From positions 1 to 64,000 of the forward strand of contig NZ_DASTAT010000140.1 in NCBI RefSeq assembly GCF_035712445.1: a stretch of DNA of 64,000 nucleotides, read 5' to 3'. Positions within the stretch are counted from its first letter, which is position 1, and each line of letters starts with the position of its first letter. Made by a program: the position numbers and the translations under genes. Under the pieces are notes generated by a model. The model had not been told where the DNA came from, did not search any database, and saw only the letters and a list, made by a program, of their open reading frames with translations. This DNA comes from Oligoflexus sp. Its GTDB lineage: Bacteria > Bdellovibrionota_B > Oligoflexia > Oligoflexales > Oligoflexaceae. Shown here one piece after another: positions 36,603 to 46,097 of the stretch.

Positions 36603-36752
36603 ATGAAACGCACTTTTCAACCGAGCAATCTGAAACGTAAACGTACTCACGGTTTCCGTGCCCGTATGGAATCCCCTGGTGGACGTGAAGTTCTGCGTCG
36701 TCGCCGCGCCAAAGGCCGCAAACGCCTCGTTCCAACGATCTATCAAAAGTAA
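36603..36752 (+). CDS. rpmH: Ribosomal protein L34
   Basis: The frame encodes 49 residues: MKRTFQPSNLKRKRTHGFRA, then RMESPGGREVLRRRRAKGRK and the ending RLVPTIYQK. This is unmistakable L34, one of the smallest ribosomal proteins. AAGGAG precedes the ATG by 6 bases. rnpA begins 21 bases later, the classic rpmH-rnpA-yidD-yidC order. Confidence 0.98.
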   Translation: MKRTFQPSNLKRKRTHGFRARMESPGGREVLRRRRAKGRKRLVPTIYQK

Positions 36753-36773
36753 CCTGACGCTCCAGAGAAATTC

Positions 36774-37163
36774 ATGCTGGAGTTTTCAAAACAGCAAAGA
36801 CTGCTGCGCCGAGCCGAGTTTACCAGGACGATGGATGCTGGCACCAAAGTGGTGACCCCGCATCTGGTCTTGATCGGTCGACGCAATGATGAGACTTTGT
36901 CGAAAATCGGCTTTATCGTGTCGAAGAAAGTCGGGAGTGCTGTCATCAGAAACCTGGTGAAGCGGCGCCTCCGCGAAATCTATCGGACACGGCTGCACAA
37001 ACCTGAGGGTCTCGACCTTGTCGTGATCGCACGTGGTTTGGCGGCGGAAGCTGACTTTGACGAGGTCGCGCGTTCTTTTCATTCGGCACTGGACCGTTTG
37101 CAGAATCGACTGCAGCGTCCGGCGGGTGGAAAGATGCTGAGTCCCGTTCAGCCGCTGTCTTGA
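36774..37163 (+). CDS. rnpA: Ribonuclease P protein component
   Basis: RnpA assists the catalytic RNA in trimming tRNA 5' ends. The RNR motif is clear (SAVIRNLVKRRLREIYR), with RLLRRAEFTRTM near the N-terminus and LDLVVIARG before the final helix. At 129 residues it is within the usual range. It lies between rpmH and yidD. Confidence 0.95.
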   Translation: MLEFSKQQRLLRRAEFTRTMDAGTKVVTPHLVLIGRRNDETLSKIGFIVSKKVGSAVIRNLVKRRLREIYRTRLHKPEGLDLVVIARGLAAEADFDEVARSFHSALDRLQNRLQRPAGGKMLSPVQPLS

Positions 37164-37217
37164 TTGATGCCAGCCCCCTGCTTTTATCTTTTCACGCCAC
37201 ATCGGGGAGCGTTGTGC

Positions 37218-37427
37218 ATGATTGGGCGTATCTTCATCGTGCCCATCAGAATCTACCAGATTTGCCTGGCGCCGCTCCTGGGACCACGCTGCCGGTTTTA
37301 TCCGAGCTGCTCCCGCTACGCCGTTGCTTGTCTGGAAAAGGACCCCTTTTCCGTAGCCATCAAGAAAATCTGTTGTCGCATACTTAAGTGTCATCCGTGG
37401 CACCCAGGAGGAGTGGACCTTCCATGA
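37218..37427 (+). CDS. yidD: Membrane protein insertion efficiency factor YidD
   Basis: YidD assists YidC-dependent insertion. The core RIYQICLAPLLGPRCRFYPS (continuing CSRYA) and the terminal HPWHPGGVD are typical. I place the start at the ATG at 37218 because GGGGAG lies 8 bases upstream and the family begins near there; the frame is open back to a TTG at 37164, directly after the rnpA stop. The TGA overlaps the yidC ATG (ATGA). Confidence 0.9.
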   Translation: MIGRIFIVPIRIYQICLAPLLGPRCRFYPSCSRYAVACLEKDPFSVAIKKICCRILKCHPWHPGGVDLP

Positions 37428-39097
37428 ATTGGGATAAGAAGTCTATTGTCGCTGTGTTTATCTGTACGCTTCTGTTTATGGGTTACATGACCTATCTGCA
37501 GAGCAAGTATCCCGACTTTTACGCGGGCAATCGCGGTGAGGTAGTCGAAGAACCTGTGCCGGCTCCAACGCCGACGACACCTGCACCGAACGCAGCGGCG
37601 CCTGCGACTCCGGCAGCATCGACTCCGGAAGCGGCTGCTGCACTGGCTCCGGCTCAAGTTGCGGCGCTGACTCCCCAGGAGCTGACCTTCGACACCAAGA
37701 CCCGGGTGATTCGTTTCGATCAGAACCTTGGCGCTGTCAGCAGCATTCAGTTGAAGGATTACGCTCAGGATCAAAAATCCGGCTACCAGGTGGAAATGCT
37801 CGACAGTCCGCTGGTGGTGCAGGGCACGACCAACATTCAGGATAAACTCGGAAACAAAGGTTTCGCCGCGAAACGTGAAGGCAATACCATCACCTTCAGT
37901 CGCGCGGAAAATAACTGGGCCATCGAGCAGATCTTCACCATTCCCGATGATGGCTATGGTATGCAGGTGAAGGTGAATTTCAAGAACACGGCCGCGGTTC
38001 CCCAGGAACTTTCCGGTGGCGCTCTGATCCAGGAAAACGTGGCTCAGCCTCCCAAGGCCGGCGGTTTTTTTGGTGGACTTTTCGGAGGCAATCCCGCCAG
38101 CGCCACGAGTTATGTGTACAGCCTGAACGGCAAGACGCATGACATGCTGGTTCATGACCTTTGCAAGGAAGATGCGGATCCCACGGCTTTCAACCTGAGC
38201 GGCGAGAAGCTTGATTACATCGGAATCGATCGTCACTACTTCCTTTCGTTCTTGTGGGCGAAAGGTCAGCCGATGAATTATCTCTTGCAGCGCTCAGCGG
38301 AAGCCAATGCCCTTTTCTGCCCGACCACGATCCTGGCCTGGCAGAAATTCGGTCTGGTCGATGCAGGATCCACGGTTTCCGTCGACCTCACGGGATATTT
38401 CGGACCAAAGCAAAGGGACATTCTCGCGGCGCACGATCCTGCGCTCACACACAGCATCAAACTCGGCTGGTTTTCGTTTTTTGCGCATCCGCTTATGGCC
38501 GTTCTGAAGGAATTGCATAAACTTCTTCACAACTGGGGCCTTGCGATTATTGTCATCACCATTCTGCTCAAGATTTTGTTTTATCCATTGACAAAGTCGG
38601 CCGCCGTATCGATGAAAAAAATGCAGAAGCTGCAGCCGCAGATGACGGCTATCCGTGAAAAGTTCAAGGATGACCCGCAACGTCAGCAACGGGAACTGAT
38701 GGCATTCATGTCACAGAATAAGGTGAACCCATTTAAAGGTTGTTTGCCGATCCTGCCTCAGATTCCGGTCTTCATTGCCTTCTATAACCTGCTGTCACAG
38801 ACTATCGAGCTGCGGCACGCGCCTTTCTTCGGCTGGATAACGGATCTGGCGTCTCGCGATCCTTATTACATCACCCCCATCCTGCTGGCCGTGGGTATGT
38901 TTTTGCAACAAAAATTGACTCCCAACCCCGGTATGGATAAGAATCAAGAAAAGATCATGTTAATGATGCCAGTAATTTTCGGCGTGATGATGCTGTCGCT
39001 GCCAGCGGGTATGGTACTGTATATGATCACCAATACAATGGTATCGATCATTCAGCAGCAGTGGCTCAATAGGAAGTTGGCCAAGCAGTTTAGTTGA
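37424..39097 (+). CDS. yidC: Membrane protein insertase YidC
   Basis: YidC inserts and folds inner-membrane proteins. It has the Gram-negative layout: an N-terminal membrane segment (SIVAVFICTLLFMGYMTYLQ), an Ala/Pro-rich linker, a large periplasmic beta-sandwich (about 80-330), then the five-helix insertase core. That core includes NWGLAIIVITILLKILFYPL (with the hydrophilic-groove Arg region nearby), KMQKLQPQMTAIREKF and the KGCLPILPQIPVFIAFYNLL segment. The ATG at 37424 has GGAGG upstream and overlaps the yidD stop. The 557 residues match E. coli (548). Confidence 0.96.
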   Translation: MNWDKKSIVAVFICTLLFMGYMTYLQSKYPDFYAGNRGEVVEEPVPAPTPTTPAPNAAAPATPAASTPEAAAALAPAQVAALTPQELTFDTKTRVIRFDQNLGAVSSIQLKDYAQDQKSGYQVEMLDSPLVVQGTTNIQDKLGNKGFAAKREGNTITFSRAENNWAIEQIFTIPDDGYGMQVKVNFKNTAAVPQELSGGALIQENVAQPPKAGGFFGGLFGGNPASATSYVYSLNGKTHDMLVHDLCKEDADPTAFNLSGEKLDYIGIDRHYFLSFLWAKGQPMNYLLQRSAEANALFCPTTILAWQKFGLVDAGSTVSVDLTGYFGPKQRDILAAHDPALTHSIKLGWFSFFAHPLMAVLKELHKLLHNWGLAIIVITILLKILFYPLTKSAAVSMKKMQKLQPQMTAIREKFKDDPQRQQRELMAFMSQNKVNPFKGCLPILPQIPVFIAFYNLLSQTIELRHAPFFGWITDLASRDPYYITPILLAVGMFLQQKLTPNPGMDKNQEKIMLMMPVIFGVMMLSLPAGMVLYMITNTMVSIIQQQWLNRKLAKQFS

Positions 39098-39168
39098 GCC
39101 GAGAGGGGCGGATGCGGCCCGGAGCAGCGTACCACCGCTGTCCGGGGCCCAACACAGAGGAGTACTCG

Positions 39169-39918
39169 ATGCAGAATAAGGGCAATGAAGTTCGCGTGAC
39201 TGCAAAAACCTTGGATCAAGCTCTTTCCGAGGCCGCGACTCGTTTGCAAGTGGACCAGAATCAACTCGATTACAGAGTGGTATCGCAGGGAAGCGGGGGC
39301 CTTTTCTCCTTTCTTGCCAAAAAAATAGAGATCGCCGCCTGGAAGAAGGATCTCGACATCGACGAGCTGATGACCGACGACGGTCAGGAAAGCGAAGGCG
39401 AAGTGGAAGCCTTGAGCCCGGAGGAAGTCGATGCTCTGAAGCGCGATCTGCAAAAATTCTGTCAGGATATTTGCAGCGCCATCAGCAATAAGCCCGTGAC
39501 GGTGAAAGCGGAACTCGATGGCAACCGCCTGATCCTTGATTGTGATGATGAATACCTTGCTGGTCAGATGATGAAGAACAGCAAGCTGGCCGAAGCCCTG
39601 GAACATATCCTGCGCAAAAAACCCCGGCATATCAAACGCGAACTGCCTTTCCGCATTTTCGTGGACGTGCAGGGCGTGCGCCGCAAGCGTGAGACTGATC
39701 TGGTGGAGCTGGCTCGTGATCTTTCCGAGAAAGTGCACGAAAACAAGCGCCCTATCGTTTTGAATTACAAAAGCTCGTATGATCGCAAGATCATTCATAT
39801 GGCTCTGGATAAAGACGATCGCGTCTATACGAAATCCATCGGTACGGGTCCCAACCGCAAGTTGATGATCCTGCCGATTCGCAAAAAAGATGAACCCGAG
39901 TATGGTGATGAACGCTAA
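39169..39918 (+). CDS. jag: Jag/KhpB-type RNA-binding protein
   Basis: Jag (SpoIIIJ-associated, KhpB) proteins bind RNA and affect envelope growth in several bacteria. Three parts are visible: a Jag-N domain (TAKTLDQALSEAATRLQVD, GGLFSFLAKKIEI), a KH-like domain (near NKPVTVKAELDGNRLILDC), and a C-terminal R3H domain (KRETDLVELARDLSEKVHEN, then MALDKDDRVYTKSIGTGPNR). The ATG at 39169 has GAGGAG 6 bases upstream. Follows yidC as usual and overlaps the mnmE frame. Confidence 0.9.
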   Translation: MQNKGNEVRVTAKTLDQALSEAATRLQVDQNQLDYRVVSQGSGGLFSFLAKKIEIAAWKKDLDIDELMTDDGQESEGEVEALSPEEVDALKRDLQKFCQDICSAISNKPVTVKAELDGNRLILDCDDEYLAGQMMKNSKLAEALEHILRKKPRHIKRELPFRIFVDVQGVRRKRETDLVELARDLSEKVHENKRPIVLNYKSSYDRKIIHMALDKDDRVYTKSIGTGPNRKLMILPIRKKDEPEYGDER

Positions 39919-41335
39919 CGATCCGAAAAGGTCAGAAACATCGTCGCCAACTGCAAGCCCGGCATCTGCCGGGCTTCGCTTTGTGGGCGAACCGATCGCT
40001 GCACTGGCCACCACCCCTGGTGCTTCAGCCGTTGCCTTGATCCGCATGAGCGGTGAGGGCTGTCTTCCCCTTCTGGAAAAACTTCTGCGCCGTCGTGCGA
40101 AAGCCGCCCCTGCGCCTCGTATGATGATGATGGCTCACTTCATGGATCCTGAGCAGCAAACCGTGGTGGATGAGCTGATGACCGCGGTCTTTCATGGTCC
40201 GGCATCGTTTACCGGCGAGGACTCGGCGGAGCTTTACTGTCACGGCGGGCCTTACATTGTGGGCCGCATTCTCAAGATCCTCTATAGCCATGGTTTCCGT
40301 CCGGCGGAACCTGGGGAATTCACGCGCCGCGCCTTCCTTCACGGAAAAATGGACCTGAGTTCGGCGGAAGGCATCAAGCAGCTGGTCGAAGCCCAGACGG
40401 AGCAGCAGTGGCTCGCGGCGCGGCAGCTGGCGACCGGACGTTTCGCGCGCACGATTGAAGACCTGAGGGCGAGCCTTGTGGAATCCATGGCCTATCTCGC
40501 AGCGCGCATTGATTTTCCGGATGAGGGCGATACGCAGGACGTGGACCTTTCCATGGTGCATGAACGCGTGGAAAAAGTCATGAAGCGCATTCAAAAGCTC
40601 GAAGAGAGTTACGGCAGTGGGCGCGTGGCCGCGCAGGGCCTGATGGTGACCATTTTGGGCCGACCGAATATGGGCAAATCCACGCTGATGAATACGCTGC
40701 TGGGAAAAGAGCGGGCGATCGTTACGGAACATGCCGGCACCACCCGCGATTACCTGGAAGAGCCTTGTCGTATCAAAGGCCGCTTGATTCGTTTGGTGGA
40801 TACCGCTGGTGTGCGTGATGCCAAGGATGCGGTCGAGAAGGTGGGTATCGCCCGCGGACTTGAGCTGGCCCAGGAGTCGGATCTTATTCTTCTTTTGAAT
40901 GCAGCCGATGCCGGGCCCGAAGATCGTGCGGAAACCGACCGTTTGGAGTCAGAGCTGGGCCAGGAGCGCTGTGTGCGCGTTCTCACGAAATCCGACCTTG
41001 GCGTTCCCGCGTGGGCCAACAATTATGTGACCATTTCCTGCAAGGCCGAACGGGGACTTGAACAACTGGAACAAGAGATTGTAAAAAGAGTTGACGGTTT
41101 TGTGGGAAAACTCAGCGAAGAACCCTTCGTGAGTTCCGCTCGTCATCTTGCTGCATTGCAAACCGCCAAGGCGGATCTTATCGCGTATTTTACTGCCGAG
41201 GAGGCGGGCCATTACGATGAGCTTTTGGCCTTTGAGCTGCAAAATGCGGCCCGGGCCTTGAGCAGTATCCTTGGCACCATTGATGTCGAGGACGTATTGG
41301 ATAAAATCTTTCGAGATTTTTGCGTCGGGAAATAA
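39890..41335 (+). CDS. mnmE: tRNA modification GTPase MnmE
   Basis: With MnmG it modifies U34 of certain tRNAs. The N-terminal folate-binding part (IAALATTPGASAVALIRMSG, EFTRRAFLHGKMDLSSAEG), the G domain (GRPNMGKST, DTAGVRDAKDAVE, TKSD) and the terminal FCVGK with its catalytic Cys are all present. The start is uncertain: the ATGs at 39890, 39902 and 39908 are all possible, inside the end of jag. No ribosome site is obvious, so translation is likely coupled to jag. Confidence 0.94.
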   Translation: MNPSMVMNANDPKRSETSSPTASPASAGLRFVGEPIAALATTPGASAVALIRMSGEGCLPLLEKLLRRRAKAAPAPRMMMMAHFMDPEQQTVVDELMTAVFHGPASFTGEDSAELYCHGGPYIVGRILKILYSHGFRPAEPGEFTRRAFLHGKMDLSSAEGIKQLVEAQTEQQWLAARQLATGRFARTIEDLRASLVESMAYLAARIDFPDEGDTQDVDLSMVHERVEKVMKRIQKLEESYGSGRVAAQGLMVTILGRPNMGKSTLMNTLLGKERAIVTEHAGTTRDYLEEPCRIKGRLIRLVDTAGVRDAKDAVEKVGIARGLELAQESDLILLLNAADAGPEDRAETDRLESELGQERCVRVLTKSDLGVPAWANNYVTISCKAERGLEQLEQEIVKRVDGFVGKLSEEPFVSSARHLAALQTAKADLIAYFTAEEAGHYDELLAFELQNAARALSSILGTIDVEDVLDKIFRDFCVGK

Positions 41336-41367
41336 AACGACCTTATGCTTTCCGGCCAAAAATAGCT

Positions 41368-41396
41368 TAGACTTCAATGGGCTCTCCCCATACAAT
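41368..41396 (+). promoter_or_regulatory. Possible promoter for the ALDH-like gene
   Basis: TAGACT (41368-41373), a 17-base spacer and TACAAT (41391-41396) lie in the 178-base gap after mnmE, about 118 bases before the next ATG. A moderate match. Confidence 0.4.
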
Positions 41397-41513
41397 TGAG
41401 GAGAGTCGAGATTTTCCGCAAAAAAGTCGAAAACGTAAAAGGCGTCGGGCACGCGTGCAGTCGACCTTTCTCGAAACGCGGGGCCCAGAATCGCCAATCA
41501 TAAGGGGGAGACC

Positions 41514-43046
41514 ATGGGCTTTGAAGCTTTCTTTCAGGCGCTCCAGGAACGGCGATTTCCCCTGGATTTTCCGGGGCATTTTATCGGTGGCGAATGGAGC
41601 CTCGACTCCAAGTCTGAGGTATTACAGGGATCTTTCAATCCCTCCCGCGGTGACGCCATCGTCAAAGTCTTAGTCAGCAAGAAAATTGTGGAATCCGCTA
41701 TAGACGCGGCAGATTTAGCTCAGAAGGAGCTGTCCGCCCTGCCTATGGAAAAGCGCGTCGAGTATCTGAAACGCCTCAGGCAGGTGATTACGGACTACCA
41801 GAGCCTGATCGTGGATGCTCTTTGCATTGAGGCCGGGAAACCGCGCTGGGAGGCCCAGGCCGACTTTCATAGTGCCTGCCAGCAGCTGGATGCGGTTTTG
41901 GCGGAAAGCGGCCGGATTCGCGAATCGCTGCTCGGCCCTGTGCAGCTGGCCTGGCCGGATACCGAGTTCAACCTGCAGTCCAACGGCATAACCGTTGCGT
42001 TCCTGCCCTTCTCCACACCCCTTGCCACCTTTGTGCAGAGCTTTGCCGGAGCCATGATCGCAGGTTCACCCCTGCTCGCCATGCCTTCATCCCATGCTGT
42101 GCTGTCGGGCGTGCTCTTTGGTTGTGTGGTGAATCAGCTGGAACTGCCCAGGGGTGCGGTGAACCTTGTCTTCGGTAACTACCAGACCTTTGTGAAGACC
42201 TTGCAGGATAAGAGAATCCAGGCAGTGATCTATTCGGGATCACGGGAACATTGTGATACGATTCGTCGTGATTACATGGGACAGATTACGCGGGCACTGC
42301 TGCTGCAGTCAGGTGGCAAGAACGCGGTGATTATCGACAGCGAAGCGGACATCAAAGAATCCGTGCGCTGCGTGATGTATGGCGTGATCAAGAACGCTGG
42401 TCAGCTGAATACCTCGACCAGTCGGGTTTATATTCATGAATCCCAGATCGAGGAATTCAAAAAGGAAATGGTTCGTGCGGTGCGGGCGCTCAAGATCGGT
42501 CCAACCGATGGGACGGACAATCCCCACCTCGGTCCTCTTTATGCACAGAAGGCCGTGGATAAGTTCCTTCGCTATCAGACCATGGCAAAGCGCGAAGCTT
42601 CCGATACCTGGGTCTGGGGCAAGGTCTACAATGCGGGCACTGCGGGCTATTTTGTAACGCCGGGCGTGCATTTCTTTGCTGATATGGATTCGAGCAGTTC
42701 CTATCAAAGCAATGTGCTGATGTGCCCGGACGTGGCGATCTATGCCTATCGTGACGTCGATCAGGCCATTCAGGCTGCCAATAATACAGATGCATCGCTT
42801 GTCACTTCGCTGATCGGTCCGGTTGATCGCACCAAGCCCTGGGTCAGTCAGCTTCGGGCGCCGAATGTGCTTCTGAATCTGCCGACTGTCGGGATGGATG
42901 TGAACCTGCCGGTCGCGGGCCGCAAGCTTTGTGGTGATTACCGCCTCAATGGCTTAGGTATTGCTTACCTGCTCGCCTATCCACAAGCGTGTCAGTCCAG
43001 TGCGCGTGAGTTGTCAGAATTTGCCGCCTGGCCGCAATTAGACTGA
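41514..43046 (+). CDS. Aldehyde-dehydrogenase-fold protein without catalytic residues (probable pseudoenzyme)
   Basis: The fold is recognisable across all 510 residues: GHFIGGEWSLDS, PFSTPLATFVQSFAGAMIAG, a VIYSGS Rossmann motif, QSGGKNAVIIDSEADI, and VYGVIKNAGQ-type segments. But hallmark residues of the superfamily are changed. The oxyanion Asn of PWNFP is Ser (PFSTP, about 165-169). The cofactor Lys of KPSE is Met (MPSSH, 190-194). The general base Glu of ELGGK is Gln with Ser after it (QSGGK, 265-269). The nucleophilic Cys of GQxC is Asn (GQLN, 296-299). GGGGGAG precedes the ATG. It is therefore probably a binding or regulatory protein. Why it follows mnmE is unclear. Confidence 0.75.
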   Translation: MGFEAFFQALQERRFPLDFPGHFIGGEWSLDSKSEVLQGSFNPSRGDAIVKVLVSKKIVESAIDAADLAQKELSALPMEKRVEYLKRLRQVITDYQSLIVDALCIEAGKPRWEAQADFHSACQQLDAVLAESGRIRESLLGPVQLAWPDTEFNLQSNGITVAFLPFSTPLATFVQSFAGAMIAGSPLLAMPSSHAVLSGVLFGCVVNQLELPRGAVNLVFGNYQTFVKTLQDKRIQAVIYSGSREHCDTIRRDYMGQITRALLLQSGGKNAVIIDSEADIKESVRCVMYGVIKNAGQLNTSTSRVYIHESQIEEFKKEMVRAVRALKIGPTDGTDNPHLGPLYAQKAVDKFLRYQTMAKREASDTWVWGKVYNAGTAGYFVTPGVHFFADMDSSSSYQSNVLMCPDVAIYAYRDVDQAIQAANNTDASLVTSLIGPVDRTKPWVSQLRAPNVLLNLPTVGMDVNLPVAGRKLCGDYRLNGLGIAYLLAYPQACQSSARELSEFAAWPQLD

Positions 43047-43127
43047 TTGAGCCGGGCATCCTTTTGTGCTTCTATGGCTTTGTGTGCGTTGAGCACCGAT
43101 CCAACGAAGCGCAAAAGAGGTGCCCCC

Positions 43128-44906
43128 TTGCAAGACAATATTCAGAGACTCGCTCAATATTGGTCCACTTCCCAGGTTTTCGACGAAAAGACCCGCACGG
43201 AAATCGCCGGGCTACTCCAAAGCAACAATGAAAAAGAACTTACCGAACGGTTCTACCGGGATCTGGAGTTTGGTACAGGCGGGATGCGTGGCATCCTCGG
43301 TGCCGGCACGGCTCGGATGAACATTTATAACGTCCGCAAGGCGACTCAGGCTTTTGCGGATGAGCTGAATGCCTTTTTCAAGGGGCCCGAGCAGAAGGCG
43401 ATTGCGATTTCCTATGACTCGCGGCATTTCTCGCGCGAGTTTGCGGAAGCCACGGCCGGTGTAATGGCGGCCAATGGCATTCATGCTTATATCACAAAGG
43501 AACTGCGGCCGACGCCGATGCTTTCCTTTATGGTTCGCCATTATAAATGCAAGGGTGGCGTTTGCGTGACGGCCAGCCACAACCCGCCTGAATACAATGG
43601 TTACAAAGTTTACTGGGAAACTGGCGGGCAGATCGTGCCACCGCATGATGAAGCGGTGATTCGGCGCTATTCGGCCCTTACGAATTATGAATCCATTCGC
43701 TTCATGCCCTTTGCGGAAGGTGTGAAAAAGGGTTTGATTCATGAGGTCGGCGCGGAATTCGATGAAATTTACTTCAAGGAAGTCGATAAGCTTTCCGTTC
43801 GCAAAGAGGGACGGGAAGGCTTCAAGATCGTTTATTCGCCTTTGCATGGAACAGGCGCGTATCCCGTGACCGAAGCTTTGAAACGTTGGGGCTTCAAGGA
43901 TGTGACCGTGGTGCCCGAGCAAGCGAAACCGGATGGCAACTTTCCCACCGTGAAGTATCCGAATCCGGAAGAGCCTGAAGCGATGCATATGGCCATTGAA
44001 CTTGGCAAGAAGCTGAAGGCCGATCTTGTTTTGGGGACGGACCCGGATACGGACCGTATCGGTATCGTCGTGCGGGAAGGCGATGATTATCGGGTGTTCA
44101 ACGGCAATCAGATCGGTTCGCTCCTGGTTGATTTTTATCTGTCCGGTATGAAGGATTCCGGTCGTATGCCGGCCAATCCTTTGGTGATCAAAACGATCGT
44201 GACCACCGATCAGCAGGCGGATATCGCGCATTATTATGGTGCGACCTGTGAAGAGACCCTGACGGGATTCAAATGGATTTGCCAGCTGGTGGATGATATC
44301 GAAAAGGGCCGCAGCAAGCCCTATCGCCAGTATGTGTGCGGCGGCGAAGAGAGCTACGGGTTCCTTGCCGGAACTTTCGTGCGGGATAAGGATGCCGTGA
44401 GCGCGTGCTGTATCGCGGCCGAGATGGTGTCCTATTATAAATCCAAGGGTAAAACCCTGAGCATGGTGCTCGATGAACTCTATCTGCGCCATGGTGTTTA
44501 TCTGGAGTCGCTCGCGACTCTGACCCTGCCTGGAAAAGAGGGTGCCGATCGCATTCGGCAGATGATGGAACGGCTGCGTTCGGATCCGCCGCGTGAGATC
44601 GCGGGTTCGGAAGTTCGCATCCTTCGTGATGTGGACGCGCAAAAGGAGATCAGCTTTGAGAAGGGCAAGGCCACGACCAAGGTTTACGATCAGCCGCGTT
44701 CCAACGTTCTGCAGTTTGTGCTGGCGGATGGCTCCAAAGTCAGCGCCCGACCTTCGGGTACCGAGCCCAAGATCAAATTTTATTTCTCGGTTCATGAAAA
44801 TCTGAGCAAGACCGCATCGCCGGCTGAGCTATCATCAGCCAAGGCCGGTTGTGCCAAACGTTTGACGGAGCTTGAAGCTGCGTTCAACGCGATGGCCCGG
44901 TCCTGA
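43128..44906 (+). CDS. Phosphoglucomutase/phosphomannomutase family enzyme
   Basis: An alpha-D-phosphohexomutase. The catalytic serine loop is VTASHNPPEYNG, the metal loop LGTDPDTDR, the sugar-binding loop CGGEESYGF, and the phosphate-binding RPSGTEPKIKFY lies near the C-terminus. LEFGTGGMRGILGAG near the start is typical of the PgcA/PGM2-like branch (about 580 residues), which interconverts glucose-1- and -6-phosphate. Several starts are possible. I chose the TTG at 43128 because AGAGG lies 7 bases upstream and conserved sequence begins soon after; the longest frame starts at 43047. Confidence 0.88.
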   Translation: MQDNIQRLAQYWSTSQVFDEKTRTEIAGLLQSNNEKELTERFYRDLEFGTGGMRGILGAGTARMNIYNVRKATQAFADELNAFFKGPEQKAIAISYDSRHFSREFAEATAGVMAANGIHAYITKELRPTPMLSFMVRHYKCKGGVCVTASHNPPEYNGYKVYWETGGQIVPPHDEAVIRRYSALTNYESIRFMPFAEGVKKGLIHEVGAEFDEIYFKEVDKLSVRKEGREGFKIVYSPLHGTGAYPVTEALKRWGFKDVTVVPEQAKPDGNFPTVKYPNPEEPEAMHMAIELGKKLKADLVLGTDPDTDRIGIVVREGDDYRVFNGNQIGSLLVDFYLSGMKDSGRMPANPLVIKTIVTTDQQADIAHYYGATCEETLTGFKWICQLVDDIEKGRSKPYRQYVCGGEESYGFLAGTFVRDKDAVSACCIAAEMVSYYKSKGKTLSMVLDELYLRHGVYLESLATLTLPGKEGADRIRQMMERLRSDPPREIAGSEVRILRDVDAQKEISFEKGKATTKVYDQPRSNVLQFVLADGSKVSARPSGTEPKIKFYFSVHENLSKTASPAELSSAKAGCAKRLTELEAAFNAMARS

Positions 44907-45177
44907 GGCGGCGGACTCTTACGGCAAGGCTCAAGTTTTTTCGTTTTTTTCCGATAGGCCCCAAATCGAAAGCCGGGACCCCGCCTCGGGTTCCTGGCGA
45001 GCCCTATCCCTCGTCCGCGTTAGCCATGGTACAATAAGCAGGTGACACGCGTTTGGTCGCGCCCTGCTTCAGCAGGCATCAGGCGTCTGATCGCGCCCCG
45101 CCTGTGTGGTTTTGCGTCGCGGATAAGAAATAGTGCCCAGCCCTCGCGGCTTTGCGTCCCTGACAAGGAAGGCCTTC

Positions 45178-46050
45178 ATGAAAAAACTTTTGCTTGGAAT
45201 CGGTTTACTCTGTGCGGCAACCCACGCATCGGCCGATTATAGAAAAGCCACCGAAGGCCGCGATGTGGTGATGAACAAGCTCTACCCGAAGTCCGAACGC
45301 TTTGAGCTCGGGCTCCCCGCGGTTGGTTTTGTGATGAACCAGTCCTATGTGAATACCTTCCTCCTTGGGGCGGACGCCTCGTATTTTTTGAATGAAACCC
45401 TTGGTTTTTCCTTTGTCGTGAATACTGGCGTGAATCAGGACAAGGCCGAGCGGACCTGTATCGAGAACTTCTATTACGACCCCAGCAATGAAGTGGGCGT
45501 GGCCTGCGGGAATGATAACCTGAAGGCGGCGGATAAGAATAACGACCAGTTTCCGCGCTTTGGACCCGCTTATGTGCCCATTCGCGAGATCCAGCAGATC
45601 CTGATGGCGAATGCGATCTGGACGCCGGTTTATGGCAAGCAGCTTTTCAGTTTGGGCGGGACGACGAGTTATTTCGATCTATTCCTGGAGCTGGGCGTGG
45701 GGTTGGCCCAGTCGAAGTTTTATAAAAAGCAGGAGGTTCTCAAGAACGGGAAACGGCCGCGTGGAGTTTATATCGATCCGACGGATCCGGCTAACGATCC
45801 GGTGAAAGCGGCTGAGAATAATAATCAGATCGGGGCGCTGCCGGATACTCCGCAATTTTACGGGAAGGCTGGTCGGCCTACGGCTCGGGATGACAGCAAC
45901 CCGCTTTTGAATTTAGGTTTGGGTCAGAAGTTTCACTTTGGTCGGATGTTTCATGTGAAGATCTATGTGCGGAACATGACTTTGCTGGCGACTGACCAGG
46001 GTTTTGAAAACCTGTTTGCGCTTTACGGTGGGATTGGGTTTCGCTTCTGA
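45178..46050 (+). CDS. Outer-membrane beta-barrel domain protein
   Basis: The ATG at 45178, with AAGGAAGG 5 bases upstream, starts a clear signal peptide (KKLLLGIGLLCAATHASA). The rest is a series of alternating amphipathic strands (ERFELGLPAVGFVMN, FLLGADASYFLNETLGFSFV, YFDLFLELGVGLAQSKF, HVKIYVRNMTLL) and ends in Phe (GIGFRF), a barrel-insertion signature. It resembles the barrel family common in Myxococcota and Bdellovibrionota. The two cysteines in the middle may pair. Function unknown, outer membrane likely. Confidence 0.75.
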   Translation: MKKLLLGIGLLCAATHASADYRKATEGRDVVMNKLYPKSERFELGLPAVGFVMNQSYVNTFLLGADASYFLNETLGFSFVVNTGVNQDKAERTCIENFYYDPSNEVGVACGNDNLKAADKNNDQFPRFGPAYVPIREIQQILMANAIWTPVYGKQLFSLGGTTSYFDLFLELGVGLAQSKFYKKQEVLKNGKRPRGVYIDPTDPANDPVKAAENNNQIGALPDTPQFYGKAGRPTARDDSNPLLNLGLGQKFHFGRMFHVKIYVRNMTLLATDQGFENLFALYGGIGFRF

Positions 46051-46097
46051 TGTTTCGTGATTCGAAAATTTATGCGCACAATTTTTGAATGATGGAT

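Noticed and set aside
36390..36603. Replication origin upstream of rpmH
   Set aside because: No TTATCCACA-type boxes or AT-rich unwinding stretch seen, and dnaA is not present.
43212..44795. Minus-strand frame of 527 codons opposite the phosphohexomutase
   Set aside because: The plus-strand gene has all catalytic loops; the antisense frame has His/Arg-rich shadow composition.
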